A stretch of DNA of 64,000 nucleotides from Brevibacillus dissolubilis. Lineage in GTDB: Bacteria; Bacillota; Bacilli; Brevibacillales; Brevibacillaceae. Position numbers and translations under genes: made by a program. Where the stretch lies: positions 85,470 to 149,469 of the forward strand of contig NZ_VCNA01000014.1 of the NCBI RefSeq assembly GCF_006170445.1, written 5' to 3'. The stretch's first letter is position 1; every line of letters begins with the position of its first letter. Of the stretch, positions 43,857 through 52,867 are shown piece by piece. The notes under the pieces were generated by a model that saw nothing but the letters and a program-made list of their open reading frames with translations, searched no databases and was not told the DNA's origin.

Positions 43857-44135
43857 TTATGAATATTTGCCGGTGCCTTTTTTGTCGTATTCGGCAAGCA
43901 GGTCAGCAAAGCTTTTGTTTTTTTCACGCTCTTCGGCTTCACGGCGGCGGCGCTCCTCTTCTTCGGCTGCCTTGCGCTCGATGTCGGCCTTGAGATTTTT
44001 ATCGACTTGCTTAAGCTTATCGAGCATGTCCGCGTTGAGCAGATCCTTCAAGCTGTTGCCTGATTTCGCTTCTGTGACTTGGTTTGTTTTTGCTTGTTGT
44101 GCTTGTGCTTGGCGTTTGTTTGATTTTTTTGCCAT
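43857..44135 (-). CDS. YqkE-like (DUF3886) charged coiled-coil protein
   Basis: This 92-residue protein matches Bacillus YqkE/DUF3886. It starts Met-Ala-Lys-Lys-Ser-Asn-Lys, has the Leu-Lys-Asp-Leu-Leu-Asn-Ala-Asp-Met-Leu-Asp-Lys-Leu-Lys segment, a Glu/Arg-only helix and the closing Glu-Lys-Asn-Lys-Ser-Phe-Ala-Asp-Leu-Leu. Function is unknown. ATG 44135 follows AGGTGG. It is divergent from sspK, as small spore genes often are. Confidence 0.87.
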   Translation of the reverse strand: MAKKSNKRQAQAQQAKTNQVTEAKSGNSLKDLLNADMLDKLKQVDKNLKADIERKAAEEEERRRREAEEREKNKSFADLLAEYDKKGTGKYS

Positions 44136-44228
44136 GACGAGTAACCACCTTTCCACAATTCCTATGACATGTATTGTATCACTTCCGGCTATACTACAAC
44201 CGATCAATTTCACAGGAGGGATGCCAAG

Positions 44229-44360
44229 ATGGTACGCAACAAAGCAAAAGACTTCGGCATGACCGCTGATATCCGCGGCCCCAAAGCCCAATCCGAAGCA
44301 GTACGCTCCAACGGCTCCATCAATGCCCAGCCACAGGAACGCTTAAAAGAAAACCGCTAA
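44229..44360 (+). CDS. sspK: Small acid-soluble spore protein K
   Basis: The 43-residue product has the SspK pattern: Met-Val-Arg-Asn-Lys-Ala-Lys-Asp-Phe at the start and Asn-Gly-Ser-Ile-Asn-x-Gln-Pro-Gln-Glu-Arg near the end. SspK is a minor forespore protein made under sigma-G. AGGAGG precedes the ATG by nine bases, and the upstream frame from 44169 is not used. A strong terminator follows. Confidence 0.88.
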   Translation: MVRNKAKDFGMTADIRGPKAQSEAVRSNGSINAQPQERLKENR

Positions 44361-44366
44361 CACGCC

Positions 44367-44416
44367 AAAACCACCCGGCCTGCACGCCAGACAGCCTGCA
44401 GCGGGTGGTTTTTTCT
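44367..44416. terminator. Bidirectional terminator between sspK and the ger operon
   Basis: AAAACCACCC pairs with GGGTGGTTTTTT; inner CTGCA/TGCAG pairs extend the stem. Confidence 0.92.
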
Positions 44417-44624
44417 ATGATTTGCGCCCCAGAAACTGCATAACCTTGGGAGCCAGTCCCTCTCCGAGGAAGGATACAAGCAACAGGATGAACATCAGCA
44501 ACAGATAGATACATCCTGCAACCGAGCCGATGATCCCTGTCAGGTGACCATACATACAGCCCGCGACGAGAACAGTTCCCATCAGGATGAGCAGCAAAGT
44601 GAATACCTTATTAGGTGATTTCAC
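44415..44624 (-). CDS. Small membrane protein at the end of the ger operon
   Basis: The 69-residue protein has two membrane helices (about residues 8-27 and 32-52). It starts at GTG 44624, overlapping the gerAB stop in GTGA with GGAG five bases upstream, so translation is coupled. It is the last gene of the germinant receptor operon. Its place recalls the small D subunits of some Bacillus receptors, but sequence alone does not prove this. Confidence 0.75.
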   Translation of the reverse strand: MKSPNKVFTLLLILMGTVLVAGCMYGHLTGIIGSVAGCIYLLLMFILLLVSFLGEGLAPKVMQFLGRKS

Positions 44625-45736
44625 GTCAGCTCCACTTCCTTTTTCCTCTGTCTGTCCCGCATCAATCTGGCCACGATCAGCACAGAGAACAGGACTACCT
44701 GCAGGAAGACGGTGACGAATGACCATACATGTGTTTCGAAGTGAACCAGCTCCACCACGCTTTCAAAGGATAGATGTCCCATCATGAAGACGAGCGGCAC
44801 CAGTACGATGGTATACGCCTTGGGGTTCTGTTTCTCACTCGGGATCGAGCTGATACATTCGGTGAGGACATAGTAGTTCAGGCAGATCTTGATGATGTAC
44901 GATGGCACCCAGAACGAGACGAGGATAATATCGAGCCGGTCCAAAAAGTCGGTGATGTGAATCGACTGTACCAGCATCAGGTTCGGATACATCGCACGGG
45001 CACTGATGGAGGTTCCCACTGTCCCGATCAGCGTCACAGACAAGACCGTCAATAAAAAGGTCCCAAAGACAACCCCTCTCAGCATCGGGTGCAGTCCCTT
45101 GGGGTTCTTCTGATAACTGAAGGCAAACATAACAGAGATCATCGCAATGACTTCCCCATACGAACCAACAGCCATAAATGAACTCTTAGCCAATGCCTCT
45201 AAACCATTAGCCATCACAGGACGCACATTGGCCAATGAAAACTCATTGATCAACAGAATCGGCAGACTGACGATCGTGGCCGCCAGCAGAAAAAAATAAA
45301 GATGTCCCACCCTGGCGATCACTTCAATCCCGCCCCGTGTCAGATAGACGGTCAGCAACAGAATCATAAACATCGTGACCGATACCGGAGTATTGAGCAA
45401 AAGCGTCGTCTTGACGAATTCAGCCAGCTTACGCAGATCTGTTATGAGCATGCTCAGCAAATACCAGAACAACACCAGATTCAGCAGGCTTCCACCGATT
45501 CCCCCCAGCAGTTTTTTATTGAGCTCAAACAGGGTGATCCCTTCTCTTCCCTTATACAGCCAGATGGAGATGACGATGATCAGTGCGCCATAGACCATGG
45601 GAAAAAAATAACCGGTCCATGCGTCCTGTCCCGCCTGATACACCATCTCCTTGGAAGTGGAAACGATCATCCCTGCACTTAAGAAACAGCCGGTCAGCAT
45701 CGCGATTTGATTGGAGGATATCCGTAATGTCTGCAA
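44621..45736 (-). CDS. gerAB: Germinant receptor subunit B (GerAB/permease type)
   Basis: This 371-residue protein of ten membrane helices belongs to the amino acid permease-like B subunits that bind the germinant in the spore inner membrane. It has Thr-Gly-Cys-Phe-Leu-Ser-Ala-Gly-Met in helix 1 and a Gly-Arg-Glu-Gly-Ile-Thr loop after helix 2. TTG 45736 behind GAGGTG is preferred to GTG 45745, which lies on that site. The receptor paralogue (GerA, GerB, GerK or other) cannot be decided, so the symbol marks the family. Confidence 0.9.
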   Translation of the reverse strand: MQTLRISSNQIAMLTGCFLSAGMIVSTSKEMVYQAGQDAWTGYFFPMVYGALIIVISIWLYKGREGITLFELNKKLLGGIGGSLLNLVLFWYLLSMLITDLRKLAEFVKTTLLLNTPVSVTMFMILLLTVYLTRGGIEVIARVGHLYFFLLAATIVSLPILLINEFSLANVRPVMANGLEALAKSSFMAVGSYGEVIAMISVMFAFSYQKNPKGLHPMLRGVVFGTFLLTVLSVTLIGTVGTSISARAMYPNLMLVQSIHITDFLDRLDIILVSFWVPSYIIKICLNYYVLTECISSIPSEKQNPKAYTIVLVPLVFMMGHLSFESVVELVHFETHVWSFVTVFLQVVLFSVLIVARLMRDRQRKKEVELT

Positions 45737-45746
45737 CAGACTCACC

Positions 45747-45962
45747 TCATTCGATCAGCTTTTCAAGAATAGGATCAAACCATATCAGCAGTCCTCTGGA
45801 TGGTAAAATCATGGTCATTCCACTGTCATCCCCGACAGCCATCCCGATTGCCAAGAGCGCAATGAGGTAATAGGGGACGTTTCCCGATCCCTTTAGCTTG
45901 TCGCTTGTGGTTTTGCGGTATTGACTGTAGAGCAGGGTTCCCAACACGATCAGTGTCATCAT
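45747..45962 (-). CDS. Small membrane protein between gerAC and gerAB
   Basis: The 71-residue protein has a membrane helix at each half (about residues 2-14 and 30-44) and a hydrophobic C-terminal segment. ATG 45962 overlaps the gerAC stop in ATGA, with AAAGGAG eight bases upstream. An inserted small gene at this place could encode an accessory D-type subunit. The family is not identified. Confidence 0.75.
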   Translation of the reverse strand: MMTLIVLGTLLYSQYRKTTSDKLKGSGNVPYYLIALLAIGMAVGDDSGMTMILPSRGLLIWFDPILEKLIE

Positions 45963-47137
45963 CGCCATTTCTCCTTTAGCGGTTCTGCCACATTATCGCT
46001 GATCTGACCGACACGGCGAATTTTCGCTTCGACATCGATGATGAATTCCGCCCGGCTGAAGTGCTCTGCCCAATCCTTTTGACGGGCACGCCACTCATCT
46101 GGATTTGCCAGGTTCAGGATCAGACCCGCTCCCATTATATCCGAGCCAAGATTCTGCGTCTTAGCTACAGCCTTTTCCAGCTTGCTCTTCAGTTGCTTCC
46201 TCCATATCTCCTCAACAGCGGCTAGTTTAGTGGGGGTAAACAGATCCACGCCTGCTATGTTTTCAAACACGCCCCCCTCTGTTGAGACCTTCAGTCGGTA
46301 AACCAGTCGTTCTCCCAACCGTTCGACGGTTAATCTGCGGGACCCGGTACGGACCGTGATGCTGACCGGCTTGCCCTCGACCATGATCTGGCTTGCATGG
46401 CTTTTGAACTGATCAGACAGCCAAAGAAGGTCATTGACCTCCTCTCCTTCTACCTTTTCCACCATCTTGTCTCCCCGGATGATCGCTGCACCAGATGCTT
46501 GGATTTCCTCCGTTTTGGGTTCACCTTTATTGGGCTGTAGCCTAAAGATCGGAATGACCGGATCAATGCCATCCAAGCTGATCTTTTGCGCCAAATCTTT
46601 GAGCATCGGTTGTTCCCCAAAGCCGGTGACCACAATCTCCCTGATCGCTTCCCCCGAAAAACGCTCCATATGCGGTGTACCCGCGATCAGCTTGGATGCT
46701 TCTCCGTCTGCGATCACAATCATCGCCGTTACCCGGTTTTGCGGCACGCGCGTCACGACATCGAACAGAGGAGTCAGACCTGATTTGGCCCATTCCTCAC
46801 CGACAACAATCACACGGCGGTGTGAAAAGTTAAGAATACGTGACATCCGGCCCTGCATTTTTTGTGTGGCCTCCCGTATATTGATGCCGACATCACTGTC
46901 CACATAAAACGGATTTTCACCGCCCGAACCTCCTCCGCCACCCGGACCACCGGCCATCTTCCCAGGCAGTGCAATCACCAGGCTCTCCTTGTACTTACCG
47001 TCCTTGGTCTTGTCAAAACCGGTTACCATCGCAAAAGCCACGTCATTGATCTCACGTCTGTCCCAACACCCCGTCAGGAAAAAAGAAAGAGAACAAACAA
47101 GGAGAAGGGATAGCAGGGTCTTCCTACTTCTCTTCAC
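45959..47137 (-). CDS. gerAC: Germinant receptor subunit C (lipoprotein)
   Basis: This 392-residue Ger(x)C family lipoprotein has a signal peptide ending Leu-Thr-Gly-Cys (Cys at about residue 24) followed by Trp-Asp-Arg-Arg-Glu-Ile-Asn-Asp, the family hallmark. The three-domain C subunit fills the rest, with a Gly-rich loop at about 65-75. It anchors to the outer face of the inner spore membrane. GTG 47137 follows AGGGGGA, and its first 14 bases overlap the end of gerAA. Confidence 0.93.
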   Translation of the reverse strand: MKRSRKTLLSLLLVCSLSFFLTGCWDRREINDVAFAMVTGFDKTKDGKYKESLVIALPGKMAGGPGGGGGSGGENPFYVDSDVGINIREATQKMQGRMSRILNFSHRRVIVVGEEWAKSGLTPLFDVVTRVPQNRVTAMIVIADGEASKLIAGTPHMERFSGEAIREIVVTGFGEQPMLKDLAQKISLDGIDPVIPIFRLQPNKGEPKTEEIQASGAAIIRGDKMVEKVEGEEVNDLLWLSDQFKSHASQIMVEGKPVSITVRTGSRRLTVERLGERLVYRLKVSTEGGVFENIAGVDLFTPTKLAAVEEIWRKQLKSKLEKAVAKTQNLGSDIMGAGLILNLANPDEWRARQKDWAEHFSRAEFIIDVEAKIRRVGQISDNVAEPLKEKWR

Positions 47138-48761
47138 CTTTCATTCCCCCTTTGTCCGCGATTTTTTGAGAGGTACGTTCTCCGACCCGACGTTCGTTCT
47201 CTTTATTCAATTGCAACGGACGCTCTTCATTGGACCATAACGGCATCCGAACGAAGGTATCATTCCAGTCCGCATAACGCATCGGACCCACCGGAGAAAA
47301 ATACGGCAAGCCAAACGAACGAAGCTTACACAGATGTCCCAAGATCAGCATCGTCCCGATAATAATCCCAAAGATCCCAAACACCGCAGCCAAAATCATC
47401 AGTGGATAACGCAGAATCCGCACCGATATCGCCAGATTAAAGCGTGGAACCGTAAACGAAGCAATCCCCGTGATCGATACGACGATAACCATCGGCGCAC
47501 TCACGATCCCCGCCTCAACCGCGGCCTGCCCGACGACAAGTGCACCCAAGATGGACACCGCCTGTCCGATCGTTCTCGGCAGACGGATACCTGCCTCGCG
47601 CAATGCCTCGAATGCGGTCTCCATGATCAGTGCTTCGACCACAGCCGGGAACGGGATTGTTTCCCTCGCAGCCGCTATCGATAGCAGCAGACTGGTCGGC
47701 AGCATCTCCTGATGAAAGGTGATAATCGCAATATACAGACCCGGCGTAAGCATCCCAACCAAAAACAGCATGATCCGTAATCCGCGGATCAACGAACCGA
47801 TCTGCCAGCGTTCGTAATAATCCTCGGAGGCCTGCATCATCGACCACAGCGTTGTCGGCATGATCAGGACGAACGGGGTCCCATCCACCATGACAGCGAC
47901 CCGTCCTTCCAATAAGACCGCGGCCGTCGTGTCAGGACGCTCTGTGTGCATGATCTGCGGAAAAACAGACCAGGTATCATCTTGAATCAACTCTTCGATA
48001 TAGCCCGATTCCAGGATTCCATCGATATCAATATTTTCGATGCGTTTGACCACTTCTTGGACCAGATTCGGGTCAACAATCCCCTCCAGATAAGAAATGA
48101 CCAGATTCGTCTGGGTCTCCCGTCCAACCACCATCGCCTTCATTTTGAGACGCGGGGTCTTGAGCTTGCGGCGAAGCATCGAGGTGTTGGTCCGGATGTT
48201 CTCGGTAAAGCCCTCACGCGGACCGCGTACCACGGTTTCCGTCTCCGGCTCACTGACACCACGGTGCTCGGCTCCCCGCAATCCCACAGAGAGCCCCTTG
48301 CCGTTACCATCCACCAGCAGGATCGTATCACCGTTGAGTAATTGACGGACCAGCTCGCCCATATTTTCCACAGAGGACATCTGTGTTGCCGTAATTGTCC
48401 GCTCCTGCAACAGGTCCAGATTGCTTTCGCCACCCTCCCCATTTAACAGAGAACGCAGCAGATGCCCGTCCACCAATTGGGTATTGACCAGACCATCAAC
48501 AGCGATCAGGGTTGCTTTGGTCTTCGTCCCTTCAATCGTAAAGTCCCGGAATACAATGTCCGAACACTCTTCAAACAGCATTTGAAGAATCCGCTTATTT
48601 TCGTCCAAGTCATGGCACAGCGGTTTCTGCATGAGCTCCTGGATATCCACTTGGCTGAGTTCCTCATAACGATTTCGCCTTTGTTGTTTGTTCTTGACCA
48701 TATCCTTGAGGCTTTTGTTCCATCTCAGCTTTTTGATGTCTTTTCCGTCACGCTTCGTCAT
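47124..48761 (-). CDS. gerAA: Germinant receptor subunit A
   Basis: This 545-residue GerA family protein has an N-terminal hydrophilic domain (about 40-310) with Leu-Val-Asp-Gly and Arg-Gly-Pro-Arg-Glu-Gly-Phe-Thr-Glu, and about five membrane helices (from about 320 to 480). The family pattern Ile-Thr-Phe-His-Gln-Glu-Met-Leu-Pro-Thr and Pro-Phe-Pro-Ala-Val-Val-Glu-Ala are present. It is the first gene of a five-gene operon (A, C, small, B, small). AGGAAGTG precedes the ATG. Sigma-G control is expected for this family, but I could not place a clear promoter. Confidence 0.95.
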   Translation of the reverse strand: MTKRDGKDIKKLRWNKSLKDMVKNKQQRRNRYEELSQVDIQELMQKPLCHDLDENKRILQMLFEECSDIVFRDFTIEGTKTKATLIAVDGLVNTQLVDGHLLRSLLNGEGGESNLDLLQERTITATQMSSVENMGELVRQLLNGDTILLVDGNGKGLSVGLRGAEHRGVSEPETETVVRGPREGFTENIRTNTSMLRRKLKTPRLKMKAMVVGRETQTNLVISYLEGIVDPNLVQEVVKRIENIDIDGILESGYIEELIQDDTWSVFPQIMHTERPDTTAAVLLEGRVAVMVDGTPFVLIMPTTLWSMMQASEDYYERWQIGSLIRGLRIMLFLVGMLTPGLYIAIITFHQEMLPTSLLLSIAAARETIPFPAVVEALIMETAFEALREAGIRLPRTIGQAVSILGALVVGQAAVEAGIVSAPMVIVVSITGIASFTVPRFNLAISVRILRYPLMILAAVFGIFGIIIGTMLILGHLCKLRSFGLPYFSPVGPMRYADWNDTFVRMPLWSNEERPLQLNKENERRVGERTSQKIADKGGMKGEEK

Positions 48762-48910
48762 CGCTGTTCACTTCCTTGCTGTCTAAGTATCATTGACAAG
48801 CTTCGACAAGTTAAAAGGAAGATATACCCGTCACCCTTCAATCGCATAAAATCACGCCAAAAGTCGCATACTCCTAGTGAGAAACGTTTTTCCCGCGAGG
48901 AGGGATGACG

Positions 48911-49264
48911 ATGACCAGGCAAAACCGTAATCAACCAGAGTTAAATGACCTTACCGTCGATGGAGAGTTCCCGCATCAGATCGCTGCTCCCAGCGAGCAT
49001 GATTCGAAGATGCACAAACAAGAGCCCTTCGTCAATGAATTCGGTGTGGTGATCGGCGACAGCTTTTACGATTCGCCCAACTCTCCACTGAACCAATGGT
49101 CAACCGACACGGACCCATCCGTGATGGCAGGAGACCGCTGGGTGCATCCAACCAATGACATCGGCTGGAACACGACAGAAAACCGTGAACTGCTCGAAGA
49201 CCATACAGCCAAGGACGAGCGGTTCATGCATCCAACCAAAGATGTCAGCTATGGCCGGGACTAA
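48911..49264 (+). CDS. DUF3905 protein (spore-former specific)
   Basis: The 117-residue protein has the DUF3905 pattern: Glu-Pro-Phe-Val-Asn-Glu-Phe-Gly-Val-Val-Ile-Gly-Asp-Ser, then Tyr-Asp-Ser-Pro-Asn-Ser-Pro-Leu and two repeats of His-Pro-Thr followed by Asn-Asp or Lys-Asp. There is no signal or membrane helix. The family occurs in spore formers with no established role. ATG 48911 lies eight bases after GGAGG; ATG 48905 sits on that site. It is divergent from the ger operon. Confidence 0.88.
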   Translation: MTRQNRNQPELNDLTVDGEFPHQIAAPSEHDSKMHKQEPFVNEFGVVIGDSFYDSPNSPLNQWSTDTDPSVMAGDRWVHPTNDIGWNTTENRELLEDHTAKDERFMHPTKDVSYGRD

Positions 49265-49281
49265 CCCTACCCACAGCACCG

Positions 49282-49322
49282 AAAAAGAACGTGTCTGTAC
49301 TCATACAGCACGTTCTTTTTTC
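49282..49322 (+). terminator. Terminator of the DUF3905 gene
   Basis: AAAAAGAACGTG pairs with CACGTTCTTTTTT, with a nested CTGT/ACAG stem. Confidence 0.92.
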
Positions 49323-49469
49323 GTTTTACCAAACTTATATGAAAGTGTTATAAAAACTATACACCATATAGAATTTCTATAAGGTCTGTGGCATAATTCT
49401 AATAGGAAGATTCGTTCGCTTTCCAATTGAACCACATATTTACATTACATAAATAGGAGGATGAGCTTC

Positions 49470-51179
49470 GTGTTGACACGTATCCGCTATACCATCCCGC
49501 AAAAAATCTGGACGACCTATGCTGTTATTCTCTTGTTGCTTGCGTTTGTCGGCATCTCCAACTATGCTGCTTTTCACTCAATGGTCAAAAATAATGATGA
49601 TATCGTTCTCGATGCCATACCCGTCGGCAAAGCCGCTGCGAACCTTTTGCCTGATCTGGTCAATCAACAATCGGGTATCCGTGGGTATCTGGTCACTGCC
49701 GATGAGAGCTACCTGACCCCTTACTTGGAAGGTCAAAAGCAACTGGAGCAAGACCTCGCCACAATCGCCAAGTATGAGGACAAACACCCCATCATGAAGC
49801 AGCTTATCCACGAAGAGGCACTCCCTCTCATCGAAAAGTTGAATCAATATTTTGAGAGTCAGATCAAGCTCGTCCAAAGCGGACGGATCGAAGAAGCCCG
49901 AGCTAAGATTGACAACGGAAAAACGTATATGGAACAATTCCGTGAAGTGAACGTCAAAATCCAAGCCGATATCGACAAGCTGACCAACGATGCCTGGAAT
50001 GCCTCCAAAGAATCAAGCGACGAAGCGATTATGTCTCTACTCGCAGGTGGTGTCGCCATCTTGATCACCATCATCGCTTCCGGAATCATCCTCAATATCC
50101 TGATCACCAGACCGATCCGTCAGGTCCAACAGCAGCTCCAAGACATCGCCGAGGGTGAAGGCGACCTGACCCGCCAGCTGGAGGTCAAAACCAATGACGA
50201 ACTAGGTGACTTGGCCCATGCTTTCAACAAAATGGTGAGCAATCTCCGTACCCTGATCAAACAGGTCGGCTACAATACTGAGCAGGTGGCCGCCTCCGCT
50301 GAGCAATTGACTGCTTCCTCCGAACAAACCAGTGCCGCCACTGAACAAATCGCCACAACCATCCAAAAAGTCGCACTCGGCGCAGAAAGCCAAGAGCGCG
50401 GGGTGCAGACCAGTGAACTGGCGATCGATGAGATGTCCTACAGCCTAAGCCATATCAATGACACCTCCCAAGTGGTTTCCCGCTCGGCCCAAGAGTCTGC
50501 CCGCATGGCATTGGAGGGCAATAAAGCCGTACAGCAGGCGATCACCCAGATGAACTCGATCCAGCACCAAGCCGATGAATTAGCAGGCTTCATCCAGCAG
50601 CTCGGGGAACACTCCCAGAAGATCGACCAGATCGTCAAGGTCATCTCCGACATCGCCGGTCAGACCAACCTGCTTGCCCTCAACGCCGCCATCGAAGCAG
50701 CCCGTGCCGGTGAGCATGGCCGTGGTTTTGCCGTCGTTGCCGAGGAAGTCCGCAAACTGGCGGAAGAATCAGCACAATCCGCTCAAAAGATCACCCAGCT
50801 GATCAGTACCATCCAGACGATTACCGAGAGCGCCGTCCACTCCATGGATAAGAGCCAGCAGGAAGTCACCGAGGGAATCCAAGCCGTCAGCCAAGTCAGC
50901 AACATGTTTGCCCATATCCGCACATCTGTAGATGCCGTCTCCCGACAGATCGGTGACGTATCCACTTCTGTCGAACAGATTACGTCCCGCAACAGTGATA
51001 TCAACCAGTCCATTCAGATGATCACTCAAGTCGCCAAGACGACCTCTGCTGAGACCCAGTCAGCCGCCGCTGCCTCCCAAGAGCAGCTCGCCTCGATGGA
51101 AGAAGTCGCCGCCTCAGCCCATTCCCTCTCCAAAATGGCAGAAGAACTGCAAAGCCTTGTAGGAAAATTCAAAGTGTAA
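49470..51179 (+). CDS. Methyl-accepting chemotaxis protein with CHASE3 sensor
   Basis: This 569-residue chemoreceptor has a first helix (about 12-32), a CHASE3 extracytoplasmic domain (about 35-180) marked by [11 protein letters not shown], a second helix (about 185-210), HAMP (about 212-265) and the signalling domain with [10 protein letters not shown]. GTG 49470 is chosen because AGGAGG lies nine bases ahead; ATG 49461 directly touches that site. The ligand of CHASE3 is unknown. Confidence 0.92.
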   Translation: MLTRIRYTIPQKIWTTYAVILLLLAFVGISNYAAFHSMVKNNDDIVLDAIPVGKAAANLLPDLVNQQSGIRGYLVTADESYLTPYLEGQKQLEQDLATIAKYEDKHPIMKQLIHEEALPLIEKLNQYFESQIKLVQSGRIEEARAKIDNGKTYMEQFREVNVKIQADIDKLTNDAWNASKESSDEAIMSLLAGGVAILITIIASGIILNILITRPIRQVQQQLQDIAEGEGDLTRQLEVKTNDELGDLAHAFNKMVSNLRTLIKQVGYNTEQVAASAEQLTASSEQTSAATEQIATTIQKVALGAESQERGVQTSELAIDEMSYSLSHINDTSQVVSRSAQESARMALEGNKAVQQAITQMNSIQHQADELAGFIQQLGEHSQKIDQIVKVISDIAGQTNLLALNAAIEAARAGEHGRGFAVVAEEVRKLAEESAQSAQKITQLISTIQTITESAVHSMDKSQQEVTEGIQAVSQVSNMFAHIRTSVDAVSRQIGDVSTSVEQITSRNSDINQSIQMITQVAKTTSAETQSAAAASQEQLASMEEVAASAHSLSKMAEELQSLVGKFKV

Positions 51180-51194
51180 GAGCATCTCTTCACC

Positions 51195-51229
51195 AAGCCC
51201 CCTGTTCTGATACAGCTGGGGCTTTTTTT
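51195..51229 (+). terminator. Terminator of the CHASE3 chemoreceptor gene
   Basis: AAGCCCC and GGGGCTT with an inner CTG/CAG pair, followed by a T run. Confidence 0.88.
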
Positions 51230-51316
51230 CATCCCTTTTCCCTATTGTGGATTCGATTTCAAGTTCGAGATAATGAATACAGAGTCCCTTAGATAAAAAG
51301 GAGGAAACCCTTACAC

Positions 51317-52348
51317 ATGAGATCTTGGTGGAAACGAACCCTCACCCTCGGCCTTAGCGCCTGCCTGCTCTTAACGGCTTCACCTGCTGTACCCGCGATC
51401 GCCGCCACACCAACAGCAAGCACCACTGCGGCAAGCAGCACGGTTGCCTTTTACAATATCCAGCTCGGCATGACCGGCGAACAAGTAACGGCCAAGCTTG
51501 GTGCCCCGATCCGCAAAGATCCAAGCCAGATCGGCGTCCAATGGTGGATTTATAATAAAGACCTCAACAACTATCTGCAGGTCGGCATCCAGAACAACCG
51601 CGTCGTCACCCTCTACTCCAACGGACTCAACCTCAGTCTGCGCGGGATGCGGATTGGGATGAACACCACCCAGCTGGCAAAAATCTTCGGCCAACCGAAG
51701 AGCACGCTTGCGATCAACAGCAATCTCAGCATCACCAACAACACCCTCAACAATAAACCAAGCTATCTCGTCGGCAATCAGGTCTACACCTTCATGATCG
51801 ACAAGCTGGATAAGAACAAAGTGGTCGGCGTCCGCCTCTCCACCAAGGAGCACTTTGCCCAGATCTCCTACGGACTGCTGTACCGCATTCTGTACTACAA
51901 AATGCCCGCTTCCCTCCCTACCCTGACCACGGCACAGCTTCAGGCAGTCGCCACCGCCTACGAGCGGCAAAATCTCGACCTGACCAATATCGCACGCAAA
52001 CGCGTCGGACTGCCACTGCTCACCTGGAACAGCCAAGTCTCCAATGTCGCACGCGCACACAGTCTCGATATGGTGCTTCACAACTTTTTTGAGCATTCGT
52101 CTCCGACCACAGGCAGCCCCTTCGACCGCCTCCACAAAGCCGGTGTGCAATACTACATGGCAGGTGAAAACATCGCAGCCGGTCAGCTCGACAGCATCGA
52201 GGTCCACAACGGCTGGATGAACAGCTCCGGTCACCGCGTCAACCTGCTCCAAAAGGACTACAAAGAAATCGGCATCGGCACGGTTTTCAAACAGGAAAAA
52301 GGCTCTGTACGCGCCTTTTACACACAGAATTTCGTCACCCGTCAGTAA
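51317..52348 (+). CDS. Secreted CAP-domain protein with CAP-associated N-terminal domain
   Basis: This 343-residue exported protein of the YlbC type has a signal peptide (about 1-30), a CAP-associated domain (about 45-190) made of two similar Gly-Met repeats (Ile-Gln-Leu-Gly-Met-Thr and Met-Arg-Ile-Gly-Met-Asn) and a CAP domain (about 212-340). The CAP marks are His-Ser-Ser-Pro-Thr-Thr-Gly-Ser-Pro-Phe, Gly-Glu-Asn-Ile-Ala-Ala-Gly and Ser-Ser-Gly-His-Arg-Val-Asn-Leu-Leu. AAAGGAGG lies upstream. Its role is not established. Confidence 0.9.
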   Translation: MRSWWKRTLTLGLSACLLLTASPAVPAIAATPTASTTAASSTVAFYNIQLGMTGEQVTAKLGAPIRKDPSQIGVQWWIYNKDLNNYLQVGIQNNRVVTLYSNGLNLSLRGMRIGMNTTQLAKIFGQPKSTLAINSNLSITNNTLNNKPSYLVGNQVYTFMIDKLDKNKVVGVRLSTKEHFAQISYGLLYRILYYKMPASLPTLTTAQLQAVATAYERQNLDLTNIARKRVGLPLLTWNSQVSNVARAHSLDMVLHNFFEHSSPTTGSPFDRLHKAGVQYYMAGENIAAGQLDSIEVHNGWMNSSGHRVNLLQKDYKEIGIGTVFKQEKGSVRAFYTQNFVTRQ

Positions 52349-52478
52349 ATTGTCAGACATTTTTATAAATTTTCAAAAAAAAGGAGAGGAAAACCTCTCC
52401 ACTTCTTTTGAGGAACGTGTTATAATACAGTTACATATAATGAGTACACAAATACAAACACGGAAGGGGACCATACCC

Positions 52479-52778
52479 ATGACACTTTCTCTCACAATCC
52501 ATCCTGAATTTGCAAAAGCTTATCGGAAATACGCAGGATACCAATCAGGTGAATCATTTCGACTTTATGTAAGAACCGGAGGCCCAGGCACAGGCGGCTT
52601 GTACTACGCCATCGAACGCGATATGGCTGAGTCTGAAGATGCTGTGTATGAAGTGGACGGAATCATCTTCTTCGTAAGACCGGCTGATTTCTGGTACTTC
52701 GATGGAGCTGAACTCAGCTATGACAACCTGCTGGGAGAATTCGGCTTCACCTACCAAAATCCGAATATCGCAGTTTGA
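52479..52778 (+). CDS. HesB/YneR-like protein lacking cysteine
   Basis: The 99-residue protein has the HesB-like beta fold of the YneR/YqkB group: Phe-Arg-Leu-Tyr-Val-Arg near residue 27, Tyr-Glu-Val-Asp-Gly-Ile-Ile-Phe-Phe-Val in the middle and Gly-Phe-Thr-Tyr-Gln-Asn-Pro at the end. Iron-sulphur carriers of the family bind the cluster with three cysteines, but this protein has none, as in YneR, so it is unlikely to carry a cluster. AAGGGG sets ATG 52479; the longer frame from 52350 is rejected. Confidence 0.83.
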   Translation: MTLSLTIHPEFAKAYRKYAGYQSGESFRLYVRTGGPGTGGLYYAIERDMAESEDAVYEVDGIIFFVRPADFWYFDGAELSYDNLLGEFGFTYQNPNIAV

Positions 52779-52867
52779 AACCTTTTGGCCTCCTCGTTCG
52801 TATGTACTGGATAGGCGCATTTATTTTACGCGTTCATCCCGTCATGTAACAGGAGGTTTTTTCTGCT

